From Lachnospiraceae bacterium (lineage in GTDB: Bacteria > Bacillota > Clostridia > Lachnospirales > Lachnospiraceae): DNA of 35,656 nucleotides. The notes beneath the pieces were generated by a model, which saw only the letters and a program-made list of their open reading frames with translations, was not told the origin of the DNA and ran no database searches. Shown here piece by piece: positions 8,545-15,859 of this stretch (the stretch's first letter is position 1; each line of letters starts with the position of its first letter). A program made the translations under genes and the position numbers. The stretch covers positions 1-35,656 of the forward strand of contig JAFXGP010000042.1 of NCBI GenBank assembly GCA_017521195.1, read 5' to 3'.

Positions 8545-9696
8545 ATGATTATAAATTATAATGTATCATCCATGATTGCAAATAATGCATTGGCAAGAAA
8601 TGATTCTGCATTATCCAAATCTTTGGAGAGATTATCATCCGGATATAAAATTAATCATGCAAAGGATAATGCGGCAGGGCTGGCTATGTCACGTAGAATG
8701 AATGCTCAGTTAAAGGGCTTGGATGTAGCCGGAGATAATGCGAATGACGGTATTTCCATTGTAGAAATTGCAGATGGTGCTATGTCAGAAGTACATGATA
8801 TTTTGCAGAGAATGAATGAACTTGCAGTAAAATCTTCCAACGGAACTTTGTCAGATGAAGACAGAAGTATGATTGATGAAGAGCTTCAGGCTTTAAATGA
8901 TGAAATCGAAAGAATAGGGGAAACAACTCAGTTTAATGGTCAGAATTTGTTAGATGGAAGTTTTGATTTAAAAGGATATACCAATACAGAGGCAGTTTCT
9001 GTTGATTACCATCAAGAAGGTATGAAGTATGGCGAATATACACTTGGAGTTATAAGAGCTGAGTTTGATCAGGATGGATTTTTAACTAAAGTAACTAATG
9101 AAGATGGTTCTAAAATTGAAAGTATTACAGATCCGGATGGAAAAACCGTGAAAATTGATAAAGTTTCTTTTAGATATGATGAAGTTACACTTTCCGGAAA
9201 AGATGGCTTTGAGATTAAAATGACATTAAATAAAGATGCCATGACAGCAGACGGAACAGGATATAAAACAGACAAAAACTTACAATTAAACTTAACAGGT
9301 ATCGGTTCCATGACTTTGCAGATTGGAGCTAATGAAGATCAGACTTTGGAACTTCGTATGCCGCCTATTACCAAGAAAAATCTGGGACTTTCTCATACAG
9401 ATGTATTGACTGAAGAAAGTGCAAATGCAGCTATTGATGAAATTGCCGATGCGATTTCCTTTGTTTCAAGTATCCGCAGTTCTCTGGGAGCTTATCAGAA
9501 CCGTTTGGAACATACAACTACAAATTTAGATGTTACCAGTGAAAATATGACAAGTGCTTATTCCAGAATCATGGATGTGGATATGGCCACAGAGATGACA
9601 AAATATAGTAGTTTACAGGTGATTTCTCAGGCGGCAACCTCCATGCTGGCGCAGGCAAATGAACGTCCTTCACAGGTATTACAGTTGTTACAATAG
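8545..9696 (+). CDS. fliC: Flagellin
   Basis: This is the structural protein of the flagellar filament, secreted by the flagellar type III system. Residues 1-140 are the D0/D1 N-terminal domain (NYNVSSMIANNALARND, LERLSSGYKINHAKDNAAG). Residues 295-383 are the D1/D0 C-terminal domain, ending in the typical SMLAQANERPSQVLQLLQ. Residues 145-290 form a small variable outer domain of about 150 residues that is beta-rich and Asp/Lys-rich (DPDGKTVKIDKVSF). At 383 residues it is a mid-sized flagellin. AGGAGG lies 8 nt before the ATG, as expected of a highly expressed gene. It follows the DUF6240-like gene by 3 bp and precedes a FliS-like chaperone. It could equally be called hag. Confidence 0.97.
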   Translation: MIINYNVSSMIANNALARNDSALSKSLERLSSGYKINHAKDNAAGLAMSRRMNAQLKGLDVAGDNANDGISIVEIADGAMSEVHDILQRMNELAVKSSNGTLSDEDRSMIDEELQALNDEIERIGETTQFNGQNLLDGSFDLKGYTNTEAVSVDYHQEGMKYGEYTLGVIRAEFDQDGFLTKVTNEDGSKIESITDPDGKTVKIDKVSFRYDEVTLSGKDGFEIKMTLNKDAMTADGTGYKTDKNLQLNLTGIGSMTLQIGANEDQTLELRMPPITKKNLGLSHTDVLTEESANAAIDEIADAISFVSSIRSSLGAYQNRLEHTTTNLDVTSENMTSAYSRIMDVDMATEMTKYSSLQVISQAATSMLAQANERPSQVLQLLQ

Positions 9697-9700
9697 TGGT

Positions 9701-9718
9701 AGATTTTGAAAATCTTTT
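9701..9718 (+). terminator. Weak hairpin with T-run between flagellin and fliS
   Basis: AGATTT (9701-9706) and AAATCT (9709-9714) form a short A/T-rich stem followed by TTTTA. It could lower expression of the chaperone relative to flagellin, but the stem is weak and may be chance. Confidence 0.25.
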
Positions 9719-9742
9719 TAGAAAGGTAAAGGAATCCTTGTA

Positions 9743-10219
9743 ATGAAAAAAGAAAAAAAACAGGAATTTACACTGCGGATTACCCGTGCCAATAAAACAC
9801 AGATGATAGTGATTCTTTATGATATGGTATTGGTTTATTTGGAAGATGCGTTAGAAGCATTTGAACAAAATGATTATAAAGAATATAAGTGGAACATTGA
9901 ACGTGGGAAAGATTGTATTGATGAACTTTTAAATTCTCTTCATATGGAATATGAAATTGCGGGAATTTTAAGAGGATTATATTTCTTTTATAAAAGAGAA
10001 TTAACTACGGCAGCAGTACAAATGAAACAGGAATTGATATCACCGGTTATGCACATGCTCCGGGAGCTGAAAGAATCTTATGAACAGATAGCTTCACAAG
10101 ATACTTCGGCTCCGGTAATGGAAAATGCACAGACAATATATGCCGGATTAACTTATGGAAAAGACAGTTTAAACGTAAGTTTATCCGACCAGGGGACTAA
10201 CCGGGGGTTCTGCGTTTAA
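9743..10219 (+). CDS. fliS: FliS-like flagellin export chaperone
   Basis: FliS binds the C-terminal helix of unsecreted flagellin in the cytoplasm and prevents early polymerisation. The 158-residue protein is all helical. It has the FliS pattern of ILYDMVLVYLEDALEAFEQNDY (broken across two helices), then IERGKDCIDELLNSL and IAGILRGLYFFYKREL, matching the helix 1-3 core. The N-terminus lacks the usual Tyr-rich start, and the last 35 residues are an extra polar tail, so it may be a diverged FliS. AAAGGA lies about 9 nt upstream of the ATG. Its position after flagellin supports the role. Its 3' end overlaps the convergent DUF2508 gene by 39 bp. Confidence 0.8.
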   Translation: MKKEKKQEFTLRITRANKTQMIVILYDMVLVYLEDALEAFEQNDYKEYKWNIERGKDCIDELLNSLHMEYEIAGILRGLYFFYKRELTTAAVQMKQELISPVMHMLRELKESYEQIASQDTSAPVMENAQTIYAGLTYGKDSLNVSLSDQGTNRGFCV

Positions 10220-10474
10220 TTTTAAAGAATCTTCTTCGGGCAGTGGCGAAAGAGCCGCTGCCTGATTTAATAAATAGCGGTATCTTTTTAATACTGCATT
10301 CACTTCATAAATATAATAATCAATTAAGTCGGGATCTGTAACGTTATCAAAGCCACTGTATGCAATTTCTAATTCACCTTTTGTTTTTTCCAAATCTTCA
10401 AGAATACATTCTCTTAAAGTTTTTGGCTTTTCTTCGGTTTCTGGGTTGGATAAAAAAGATAAAAATAATTTCAT
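10181..10474 (-). CDS. DUF2508 (YaaL-like) family protein
   Basis: The core, CILEDLEKTKGELEIAYSGF followed by DNVTDPDLIDYYIYEVNAVL and KRYRYLLNQA, matches the DUF2508/YaaL pattern of small helical proteins of unknown function. In Bacillus, yaaL sits directly after recR; here it is about 20 kb away on the other strand. The start is uncertain. AAGGAG (10506-10501) lies only 2 nt before a TTG at 10498 but 26 nt before the ATG at 10474; I used the ATG (97 residues). Its last 39 bp overlap the end of fliS tail to tail. The C-terminal tail after the core is Pro-rich. Confidence 0.75.
   Translation of the reverse strand: MKLFLSFLSNPETEEKPKTLRECILEDLEKTKGELEIAYSGFDNVTDPDLIDYYIYEVNAVLKRYRYLLNQAAALSPLPEEDSLKLNAEPPVSPLVG
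10239..10270 (+). terminator. Stable hairpin just after fliS, inside the antisense DUF2508 gene
   Basis: GGCAGTGGC (10239-10247) pairs with GCCGCTGCC (10254-10262) over 9 bp with one G-U, closing on GAAAGA. It lies 20 bp past the fliS stop and is followed by TGATTTAAT, a poor T-tract. It is the only stable hairpin near the end of the flagellin unit, so it may stop or stabilise that transcript. It is also coding sequence for DUF2508. Confidence 0.4.
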
Positions 10475-10652
10475 AAAAACGACAATGTAATAATACAAAA
10501 CTCCTTATATTTTATAATGAAAAAGCCGGGGAATGAACCGGAAGCCTATCTTCTTAGTGAAAGTATAGTCTTAGTTCTTCCAATATATGCATAAATTTAA
10601 AAAATGTTTATTGTGTAAAATTGACAAAAATTTATTATTTTTTAGTTTGCTA

Positions 10653-10681
10653 TAGACAAGGAAAAAAACGTGCGCTATACT
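10653..10681 (+). promoter_or_regulatory. Sigma-A promoter of the tad operon
   Basis: TAGACA (10653-10658), a 17-nt spacer, then TATACT (10676-10681); each hexamer matches at five of six positions. It predicts a start near 10688 and a leader of about 125 nt carrying a hairpin and a 16-bp palindrome before the first tad gene. Confidence 0.65.
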
Positions 10682-10729
10682 CACAATCACAAATAAAAAT
10701 ATCTTAGAGTTGTTTTTATGCAACTTCAA

Positions 10730-10745
10730 TTTAGAAATTTCTAAA
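10730..10745. repeat. Perfect 16-bp palindrome in the tad leader
   Basis: TTTAGAAATTTCTAAA reads the same on both strands. It lies about 45 bp downstream of the predicted tad transcription start and 68 bp before the first gene. It could be an operator for a dimeric regulator acting as a roadblock, or an RNA hairpin. It is A/T-rich, so chance is possible. Confidence 0.4.
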
Positions 10746-10813
10746 ACCTTTTCTTATTTTCTTAAGGAAATCAAAATTTATTTTCAACAAATACAAATTC
10801 ATAAAGGAAGAAG

Positions 10814-11338
10814 GTGAGGATACTGATTATATTAGTATTGTTATCATTATTGGCAGCTGTAACGGATTTTTATAAAAGAAAAATTCCGAATTTTTTGATA
10901 CTGACAGGTTGTTGTTATGGACTAATACGTATGATTTATTATCGTGATATTTTAGAATCCGTTCCGGGGATTTTGTTCCCGATCATTGTTCTATTTCCGC
11001 TTTATAAGATAGGAGTTATAGGAGCAGGGGATATTAAACTGTTTTCCATGATAGGATTCTATTTTACATTCATGGAAACCCTATTCTGTATTTTTACTGC
11101 TTTTGTTTTAGGAGCGGTATTTGCCATGATTTCTATGATACACTATGAAAATTTTACGCAGCGCATGACATATCTTTTTTCTTACATAAAAGAGTGCTTT
11201 TTCAAAGGTCATTTTCTATATTATTATTCAAATTTAAATGATTGTTCAGCCACACACACCAAAGAAGAAAAAACAAAAATTAAGTTGGCAATTCCTATTT
11301 GTCTCAGTGTATTGCTTCATGTAGGAGGTGTTTTATAA
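10814..11338 (+). CDS. tadV: Prepilin peptidase TadV/CpaA (A24 family)
   Basis: This membrane aspartyl protease cleaves the leader of Flp pilin and the TadE/G pseudopilins. The 174-residue protein shows the two catalytic aspartates of A24 peptidases: AAVTDFYKRKIPN (about residue 17) and the GxGD motif GAGDIKLF (about 73). It lacks the N-methylation domain of PilD, as TadV/CpaA proteins do. It is strongly hydrophobic with about four to five membrane segments, then a polar loop and a last helix. The start is GTG, 5 nt after AAGGA. It abuts tadZ, whose ATG follows the TAA directly, so the two are translated together. A second A24 peptidase lies at 18115. Confidence 0.9.
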   Translation: MRILIILVLLSLLAAVTDFYKRKIPNFLILTGCCYGLIRMIYYRDILESVPGILFPIIVLFPLYKIGVIGAGDIKLFSMIGFYFTFMETLFCIFTAFVLGAVFAMISMIHYENFTQRMTYLFSYIKECFFKGHFLYYYSNLNDCSATHTKEEKTKIKLAIPICLSVLLHVGGVL

Positions 11339-12331
11339 ATGAATCATGTATTGGCTGTTTGTGACAGTGAAACAGAATATGCATATCAGTTAGTAGATTA
11401 CTTTAGTAATAAAAAAGGATTTCCTTTTCAAGTACAGTTGTTTACTTCAGAAAAAACATTAATGGAATACGCAAAAGATTATCCTGTTTCCGTAGCGATG
11501 ATTGCCGCTAAGGATTATCAGGGAGAGGTCAGAGAGAGTATTATAGACCATGTTTTTCTTCTTGCAGAAGATAATGAAGAGGATTTTTCGGGATTGAGAA
11601 GTTTTTATAAATATCAATCCGCAGAAAATCTGACAAAAGAGTTGTTAGAGTTTATTGCAGGAGAAGGAATTCTGGGAAGAGTGGTAGTAAATGGAAAAGA
11701 ATTAAAGCTAATAGGTGTATATTCTCCTGTGGGGAAATGTCTGAAAACCTCTTTTTCGTTTGTGTTAGGGCAAATCTTAAGTAAAAAGCACAAAGTCTTA
11801 TATCTGAATATGGAAAGTTATTCCGGGTTGGGAAAACTCTTGCAAAAAGATTTTTCTACAGATATGTCAGAACTGATTTATTATCTTCAAAATTCCAAAG
11901 AAAAGTTTATATATCGTATGAGTAGCATTACAATCAGAGCCGGAGAATTGGATGTTTTACCTCCTTTTGACTCTTTTTTGGATTTTATATCCGTAAGTAA
12001 GGAAGAATGGATAGCTTTGTTCCGTGAAATTGAAAAATGTAGCGATTATGAGTATTTGATATTGGATTTATCAGATGCCGTACAGGGTTTATTTGATATT
12101 TTAAGATTGTGCGATGTGGTTTATACATTGAGCAGGGATGATGGTTTTTCTTTGGTAAAAATTTCCCAATATGAAGAGGTGCTGAGAAAATGTAATTATG
12201 AAGATATTTGGAAAAAAACAAAGCATTGTACCATCCCAAGAATAAAAAATCTCCCGCCGGGTTTATTACAGCTGACTTATACAGAACTTGCAGAAATTGT
12301 CCGCGAAAGAATTGAGGAGGATTTGGAGTAA
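11339..12331 (+). CDS. tadZ: TadZ/CpaE-like pilus localisation ATPase
   Basis: TadZ proteins join a receiver-like N-terminal domain to a ParA/MinD-type ATPase and place the pilus machine in the cell. Residues 1-110 look like an atypical receiver domain (VLAVCDSETEYAYQLVDYF). Residues 120-330 look like the SIMIBI fold, with a P-loop at SPVGKCLKTSFS (about 127-138), a strand KVLYLNMESYSGLGKLL, a Walker-B-like YEYLILDLSDAVQGLFD and a late VVYTLSRDDGFS. The usual KGGxGKT is altered: the final Lys-Thr remain but the signature Lys and second Gly are replaced. Membership is judged from order and fold pattern, so a diverged or inactive ATPase is possible. GGAGGTG overlaps the end of tadV. Confidence 0.8.
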   Translation: MNHVLAVCDSETEYAYQLVDYFSNKKGFPFQVQLFTSEKTLMEYAKDYPVSVAMIAAKDYQGEVRESIIDHVFLLAEDNEEDFSGLRSFYKYQSAENLTKELLEFIAGEGILGRVVVNGKELKLIGVYSPVGKCLKTSFSFVLGQILSKKHKVLYLNMESYSGLGKLLQKDFSTDMSELIYYLQNSKEKFIYRMSSITIRAGELDVLPPFDSFLDFISVSKEEWIALFREIEKCSDYEYLILDLSDAVQGLFDILRLCDVVYTLSRDDGFSLVKISQYEEVLRKCNYEDIWKKTKHCTIPRIKNLPPGLLQLTYTELAEIVRERIEEDLE

Positions 12332-12334
12332 CAC

Positions 12335-13567
12335 ATGAATGAAGAAAAGGATATGCTCCGGAGTCTGCAAAGAGAAGTTATGAATGATTTGAATTTTGGA
12401 GAAGAATTAAGTGACCAACAATTAAAAGATTTAATAGGAAAATATCTTTTAGAACAGGAGAAAGGTCGTAATTTTACCCTTTTGCAGAGAAAACAAATGG
12501 GAAAAGAAATTTTTGATTCTTTGAGAAAAATGGATGTTTTGCAGGATTTAATTGATGATGATCAGGTTACGGAAATTATGGTAAACGGTCCGGAAATGAT
12601 TTTTATAGAGAAAAATGGAAAGCTTCAAAAAACTAATTTAAAATTTGAATCCCGTGAAAAATTACTTCATGTAATAAATCAGATTGTTTCTTCCTGCAAT
12701 AGAGTAGTGAATGAATCCAGCCCTATTGTGGATGCCAGACTTAAAAACGGGGCCAGAGTGAATGTAGTATTATATCCGATTGCATTAAATGGTCCGATTC
12801 TGACTATAAGAAGATTTCCGGACAAACCTATTACCATGGAAAGATTAATAGAATTGCAGGCCATCAGTAAAGAGGCAGCGGTTTTTTTAGAGAAAGCGGT
12901 GAAAGCAAAATATAATATTCTTGTAAGTGGAGGAACGGGAAGCGGAAAAACAACATTCTTGAATGCCCTATCCTGTTATATTCCGGAGGATGAAAGAATT
13001 ATAACTATAGAAGATAGTGCAGAATTACAAATTCAGGGAATAGATAATTTAATCCGTATGGAAACCAGAAATGCCAATCTGGAGGGGGGAAAAAGCATTA
13101 GTATACGGGACTTGATAAAAACATCTCTCAGAATGCGTCCTACCAGAATTATTGTTGGAGAAGTCCGGGGAGAGGAAGCTATGGATATGATTGGTTCAGC
13201 GATGAATTGTGGGCATGACGGAAGTATGTCCAGTGCTCATGCCAATAGCGCTGAGGATATGTTATTAAGGCTGGAAAATATGATGTTAATGTCAGTTACA
13301 TTACCTTTAGATGTAATCCGCGGACAAATTGCATCCGGAGTAGATTTAATTGTACATTTGGGAAGACTCAGGGATAAAAGCAGAAAGGTTTTAGAAATTA
13401 CAGAGATTAAAGGTATAAAGCAGGAGAAAATAATTCTTAATCCATTGTACATATTCCGGGAAATATCTGAGAAAAAGAGCGGATACATAGAAGGGAAGTT
13501 AGAGAAGGTTGGAAAACTTATTCATACATATAAGATGGAAAATGCAGGAATTAAACCGCCTTACTAG
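12335..13567 (+). CDS. tadA: TadA/CpaF pilus assembly ATPase
   Basis: This is the hexameric secretion ATPase that powers Flp pilus assembly (type II/IV secretion ATPase superfamily). The 410 residues include the CpaF N-terminal helical region and the N-domain phrase VTEIMVNGPEMIFIEKNGKL. They also hold Walker A ILVSGGTGSGKTTFLNAL (about 193-210), the Asp box ITIEDSAELQI, Walker B TRIIVGEVRGEEAMDM and the His box GHDGSMSSAHANS. All key residues are present. The gene starts 3 bp after tadZ and overlaps the tadB start. The length fits the family. Confidence 0.97.
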   Translation: MNEEKDMLRSLQREVMNDLNFGEELSDQQLKDLIGKYLLEQEKGRNFTLLQRKQMGKEIFDSLRKMDVLQDLIDDDQVTEIMVNGPEMIFIEKNGKLQKTNLKFESREKLLHVINQIVSSCNRVVNESSPIVDARLKNGARVNVVLYPIALNGPILTIRRFPDKPITMERLIELQAISKEAAVFLEKAVKAKYNILVSGGTGSGKTTFLNALSCYIPEDERIITIEDSAELQIQGIDNLIRMETRNANLEGGKSISIRDLIKTSLRMRPTRIIVGEVRGEEAMDMIGSAMNCGHDGSMSSAHANSAEDMLLRLENMMLMSVTLPLDVIRGQIASGVDLIVHLGRLRDKSRKVLEITEIKGIKQEKIILNPLYIFREISEKKSGYIEGKLEKVGKLIHTYKMENAGIKPPY

Positions 13568-14324
13568 AAAAGGGGCAAAGGAAAATTTAAAGATAAATTA
13601 TATACAATGGAAACCTGCATGGAAAGAAGAAATAAGGTACTGTGCAGAAGGTTTTGGTATGATATGTATTGTAGCCTATTTTTTTTACAGAAGTGTTGTA
13701 GCGGTTATTGTTTTGATGCCGGGAATATGGTTTTACAGAAGAGAAAGAATAAAGCAAGCCCGTATGAAAAGAAAAATTGTGTTGGAACAACAGTTTAAGG
13801 AAACCTTGTTAGCTGTTCAGACCAATTTACAATCGGGACACAGCATAGAAAATGCTTTTATAGAAAGTGGTAAATATGTAATTGAAGTATATGGGAAAGA
13901 TTGTGACATGGTAAGGGAATTACTGTGGATAAAGAAAGGAATCAGCAATGGGATATCCATGGAGCATATGCTGTTGGATTTGGGAAAGCGTTGTCCGGAA
14001 AGTGCTTTGGAAGATTTTGCGAATATTTACTCTATTGCCTGCAGAAGCGGAGGCGGTTGGACACAGGTTATTGTTAAGATTGTAAGTTCTATAAGTCAGA
14101 GGATGGAATTAAAACAGGAGATAGAGTCTATGATTCATGGAAAAAAGTTAGAAAGCAGAATTATGTGTATAGTCCCTTTTTTTATCCTATTTTATATGGA
14201 CATTACTTCTAAAGGTTACTTTGATATTTTGTATCATAATCCGGCAGGAGTTGTTATTATGACGGTTTGTTTAGGAGTATATCTATTTGCTTTTATTTTG
14301 GCAGAGAAAATTACGGAAATATAG
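13542..14324 (+). CDS. tadB: TadB-like inner-membrane platform protein (T2SSF domain)
   Basis: TadB and TadC form the membrane platform on which TadA works. The protein has two N-terminal membrane segments around FGMICIVAYFFYRSVVAVIVLMPG (given here in part: FGMICIVAYFF and VVAVIVLMPG). A GspF/T2SSF cytoplasmic helical domain follows (FKETLLAVQTNLQSGHSIE, then FANIYSIACRSGGGWTQV), and two C-terminal membrane helices end it. I chose ATG at 13542 (260 residues), overlapping tadA by 26 bp. A TTG at 13509 is the longest option, but its Shine-Dalgarno would touch the start codon. The stop lies 8 bp before tadC. Confidence 0.88.
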   Translation: MQELNRLTRKGAKENLKINYIQWKPAWKEEIRYCAEGFGMICIVAYFFYRSVVAVIVLMPGIWFYRRERIKQARMKRKIVLEQQFKETLLAVQTNLQSGHSIENAFIESGKYVIEVYGKDCDMVRELLWIKKGISNGISMEHMLLDLGKRCPESALEDFANIYSIACRSGGGWTQVIVKIVSSISQRMELKQEIESMIHGKKLESRIMCIVPFFILFYMDITSKGYFDILYHNPAGVVIMTVCLGVYLFAFILAEKITEI

Positions 14325-14332
14325 ATGAAGGT

Positions 14333-15616
14333 ATGAATGTGAATAAGGAACAGATTATAAAAGAGTTTTCCCAATTATATATTGGACAAAATCCCGGACA
14401 GTTGGCGGAACAGTATTTTCAGAGAAAGCGGAAAGAGATGTTATTAATTATTGCATCTGCAGTTTTTATTGTTATAGTATGCGGAATCGGTGCTGTTCTC
14501 AATAGTAAGGTGGAAAATAATATTATTAATCGAAAAGAAGGAAAGAGTACTAAAGAAGAAATCCGGCTACAGATGAAAACAGAAGGAGAGAATTGGCAGG
14601 ATATTATTTTGGAATTATATCCAAAAGAGTATTCAGAGGAAGAATTAGACAGAATGTTCTTAGAAGTCTGTGAAAAATTACCGGTATTGATATGTATGGA
14701 AAATGAAAATCTGCAAAGCATATGTTCAGATTTAAATTTGGTTCAGGAAATATCCGGATACCCATTTTTTATACGTTGGGAAAGTTCGGAAAACAGTGTT
14801 ATTGATGAGGAGGGAAAACTGTCATGGGAAGAAGAGGTTGCAGATGAAGAAGTAGAATTGACAGCAATTTTTACTTATAACGACTGGGAAAAAGTATATA
14901 CAATACCTGTCCGGATTCAAATGAAAAGGGAAAAGAATCTGGTAAGTTCTTTGAAAGAAGATTTGCAGCAACAGGAGGAAGAAACCAGGAAGGAAGAGTT
15001 TTTTTGTCTGCCGACGTTGTTTATGGAGAATTCTTTGGAATGGAGATATTCTTTGGATAACACATATCTTGCTTTAGGTCTTTTATTTGTATTTTTAATA
15101 CCGCTTATTTCATATCTGAAAGATCGTGAAATCTACAATCAATCCGGAAAAAGAAAACATCAATTACAAGAGAGCTTTCCTGATTTTATAAGCAGATTGA
15201 TTTTGCTAATGGAAGCAGGATTAAATATACAGGGAGCATTTTTTAGAATTGGAGAGGATTATTTAAAGAAGAGAGAGGGAAAACAAAACTACTTATATGA
15301 GGAAATTATATATATCTGCAGACAGATGAAAAACGGTTTGACGGAAAAAGAAGGATATGAATTGTTGGGAAAAAGATGTGGTTTATCCTGTTATAAGAAA
15401 TTGTCCGGTCTTTTGATACAGCAGTTACATAAGGGCGGCAATGGTATTTTAGAAAGCTTGAAAGAGGAAGCCACAAAGGCGGGAGATGAACAAAAAAGGA
15501 ACATTCAAAAGAAAGGAGAGGAAATGGGAACTAAACTATTGTTTCCAATGATTCTCATGTTAGCAATTGTAATGATATTTATTATGGTTCCTGCATTGTT
15601 TTCTTTTCAGGTATAA
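14333..15616 (+). CDS. tadC: TadC-like platform protein with an extracytoplasmic Ig-like insert
   Basis: The C-terminal part (about residues 280-425) is a T2SSF domain (FPDFISRLILLMEAGLNIQG, broken by a loop, then KLSGLLIQQLHKGGNGI) with a final membrane helix. The N-terminal part is unusual. A membrane segment at 37-56 is followed by about 190 residues outside the cytoplasm before the next membrane segment at about 246-262. Within that ectodomain, residues 140-196 (WESSENSVIDEEGKLSW, then ELTAIFTYNDW) match the pattern of an atrophied bacterial Ig-like domain: W-S-S, vI-dG-k, then vtLtAt. ATG at 14333 fits a GAAGGT site; an upstream ATG at 14267 lies inside tadB and has no site. It is longer than a typical TadC of about 300 residues. 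Confidence 0.85.
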   Translation: MNVNKEQIIKEFSQLYIGQNPGQLAEQYFQRKRKEMLLIIASAVFIVIVCGIGAVLNSKVENNIINRKEGKSTKEEIRLQMKTEGENWQDIILELYPKEYSEEELDRMFLEVCEKLPVLICMENENLQSICSDLNLVQEISGYPFFIRWESSENSVIDEEGKLSWEEEVADEEVELTAIFTYNDWEKVYTIPVRIQMKREKNLVSSLKEDLQQQEEETRKEEFFCLPTLFMENSLEWRYSLDNTYLALGLLFVFLIPLISYLKDREIYNQSGKRKHQLQESFPDFISRLILLMEAGLNIQGAFFRIGEDYLKKREGKQNYLYEEIIYICRQMKNGLTEKEGYELLGKRCGLSCYKKLSGLLIQQLHKGGNGILESLKEEATKAGDEQKRNIQKKGEEMGTKLLFPMILMLAIVMIFIMVPALFSFQV

Positions 15617-15688
15617 ATGATGGAAAGTGATGAAGTAAATATAGAAATAATATTAATGAAAATATGAAAGCAAGGAGGAGAAAATACT

Positions 15689-15859
15689 ATGTTAAAAACA
15701 TGGCAAGATTTTTGGAAAGAAGAAGACGGAATGGGTACTGTTGAAATCATATTGATTATTGTGGTTTTAATTAGTCTGGTAATGATTTTTAAATCCCAGT
15801 TAACTAATTTAGTAGGTTCTATTTTTGAAAAGATTGTAAGGCAGGCAAATACAATTTGA
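15689..15859 (+). CDS. flp: Flp-type major pilin (56 residues)
   Basis: This is a short pilin with the class III signal: a charged leader ending KEEDG, then MGTVEIILIIVVLISLVMIF. Cleavage after Gly14 puts Glu at +5 of the mature protein, as required for Flp pilins. The hydrophobic helix and the short basic tail fit. AAGGAGG lies a good distance upstream. The stop TGA overlaps the next ATG (TGATG), indicating translational coupling. It is the only short Flp gene here, so it is probably the main pilus subunit. The mature protein is about 42 residues, small even for this family. Confidence 0.9.
   Translation: MLKTWQDFWKEEDGMGTVEIILIIVVLISLVMIFKSQLTNLVGSIFEKIVRQANTI

Larger units (their letters stand above)
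10475..10813. other. Divergent intergenic region between DUF2508 and the tad operon
   Basis: This is a 339-bp A/T-rich gap with no gene. For the minus strand it holds the AAGGAG site (10501-10506) and a -10-like TATACT (complement of 10562-10567) with no convincing -35. For the plus strand it holds the promoter at 10653-10681, a hairpin AGTTG/CAACT (10708-10725) and a perfect palindrome at 10730-10745. A TTGACA at 10621 has no partner at the right distance. I looked for a c-di-GMP riboswitch core here and saw none. Confidence 0.6.

Noticed and set aside
10521-10546. CCGG repeats read as a c-di-GMP riboswitch or terminator
   Set aside because: Only four base pairs form and none of the riboswitch core sequence is present.
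10621-10626. TTGACA taken as the tad -35
   Set aside because: No -10 lies 16-19 nt downstream; the pair at 10653-10681 fits far better.
15617-15667. A 16-codon open frame between tadC and flp
   Set aside because: It starts right after the tadC stop but has no ribosome site of its own and no recognisable signal; too short to support.
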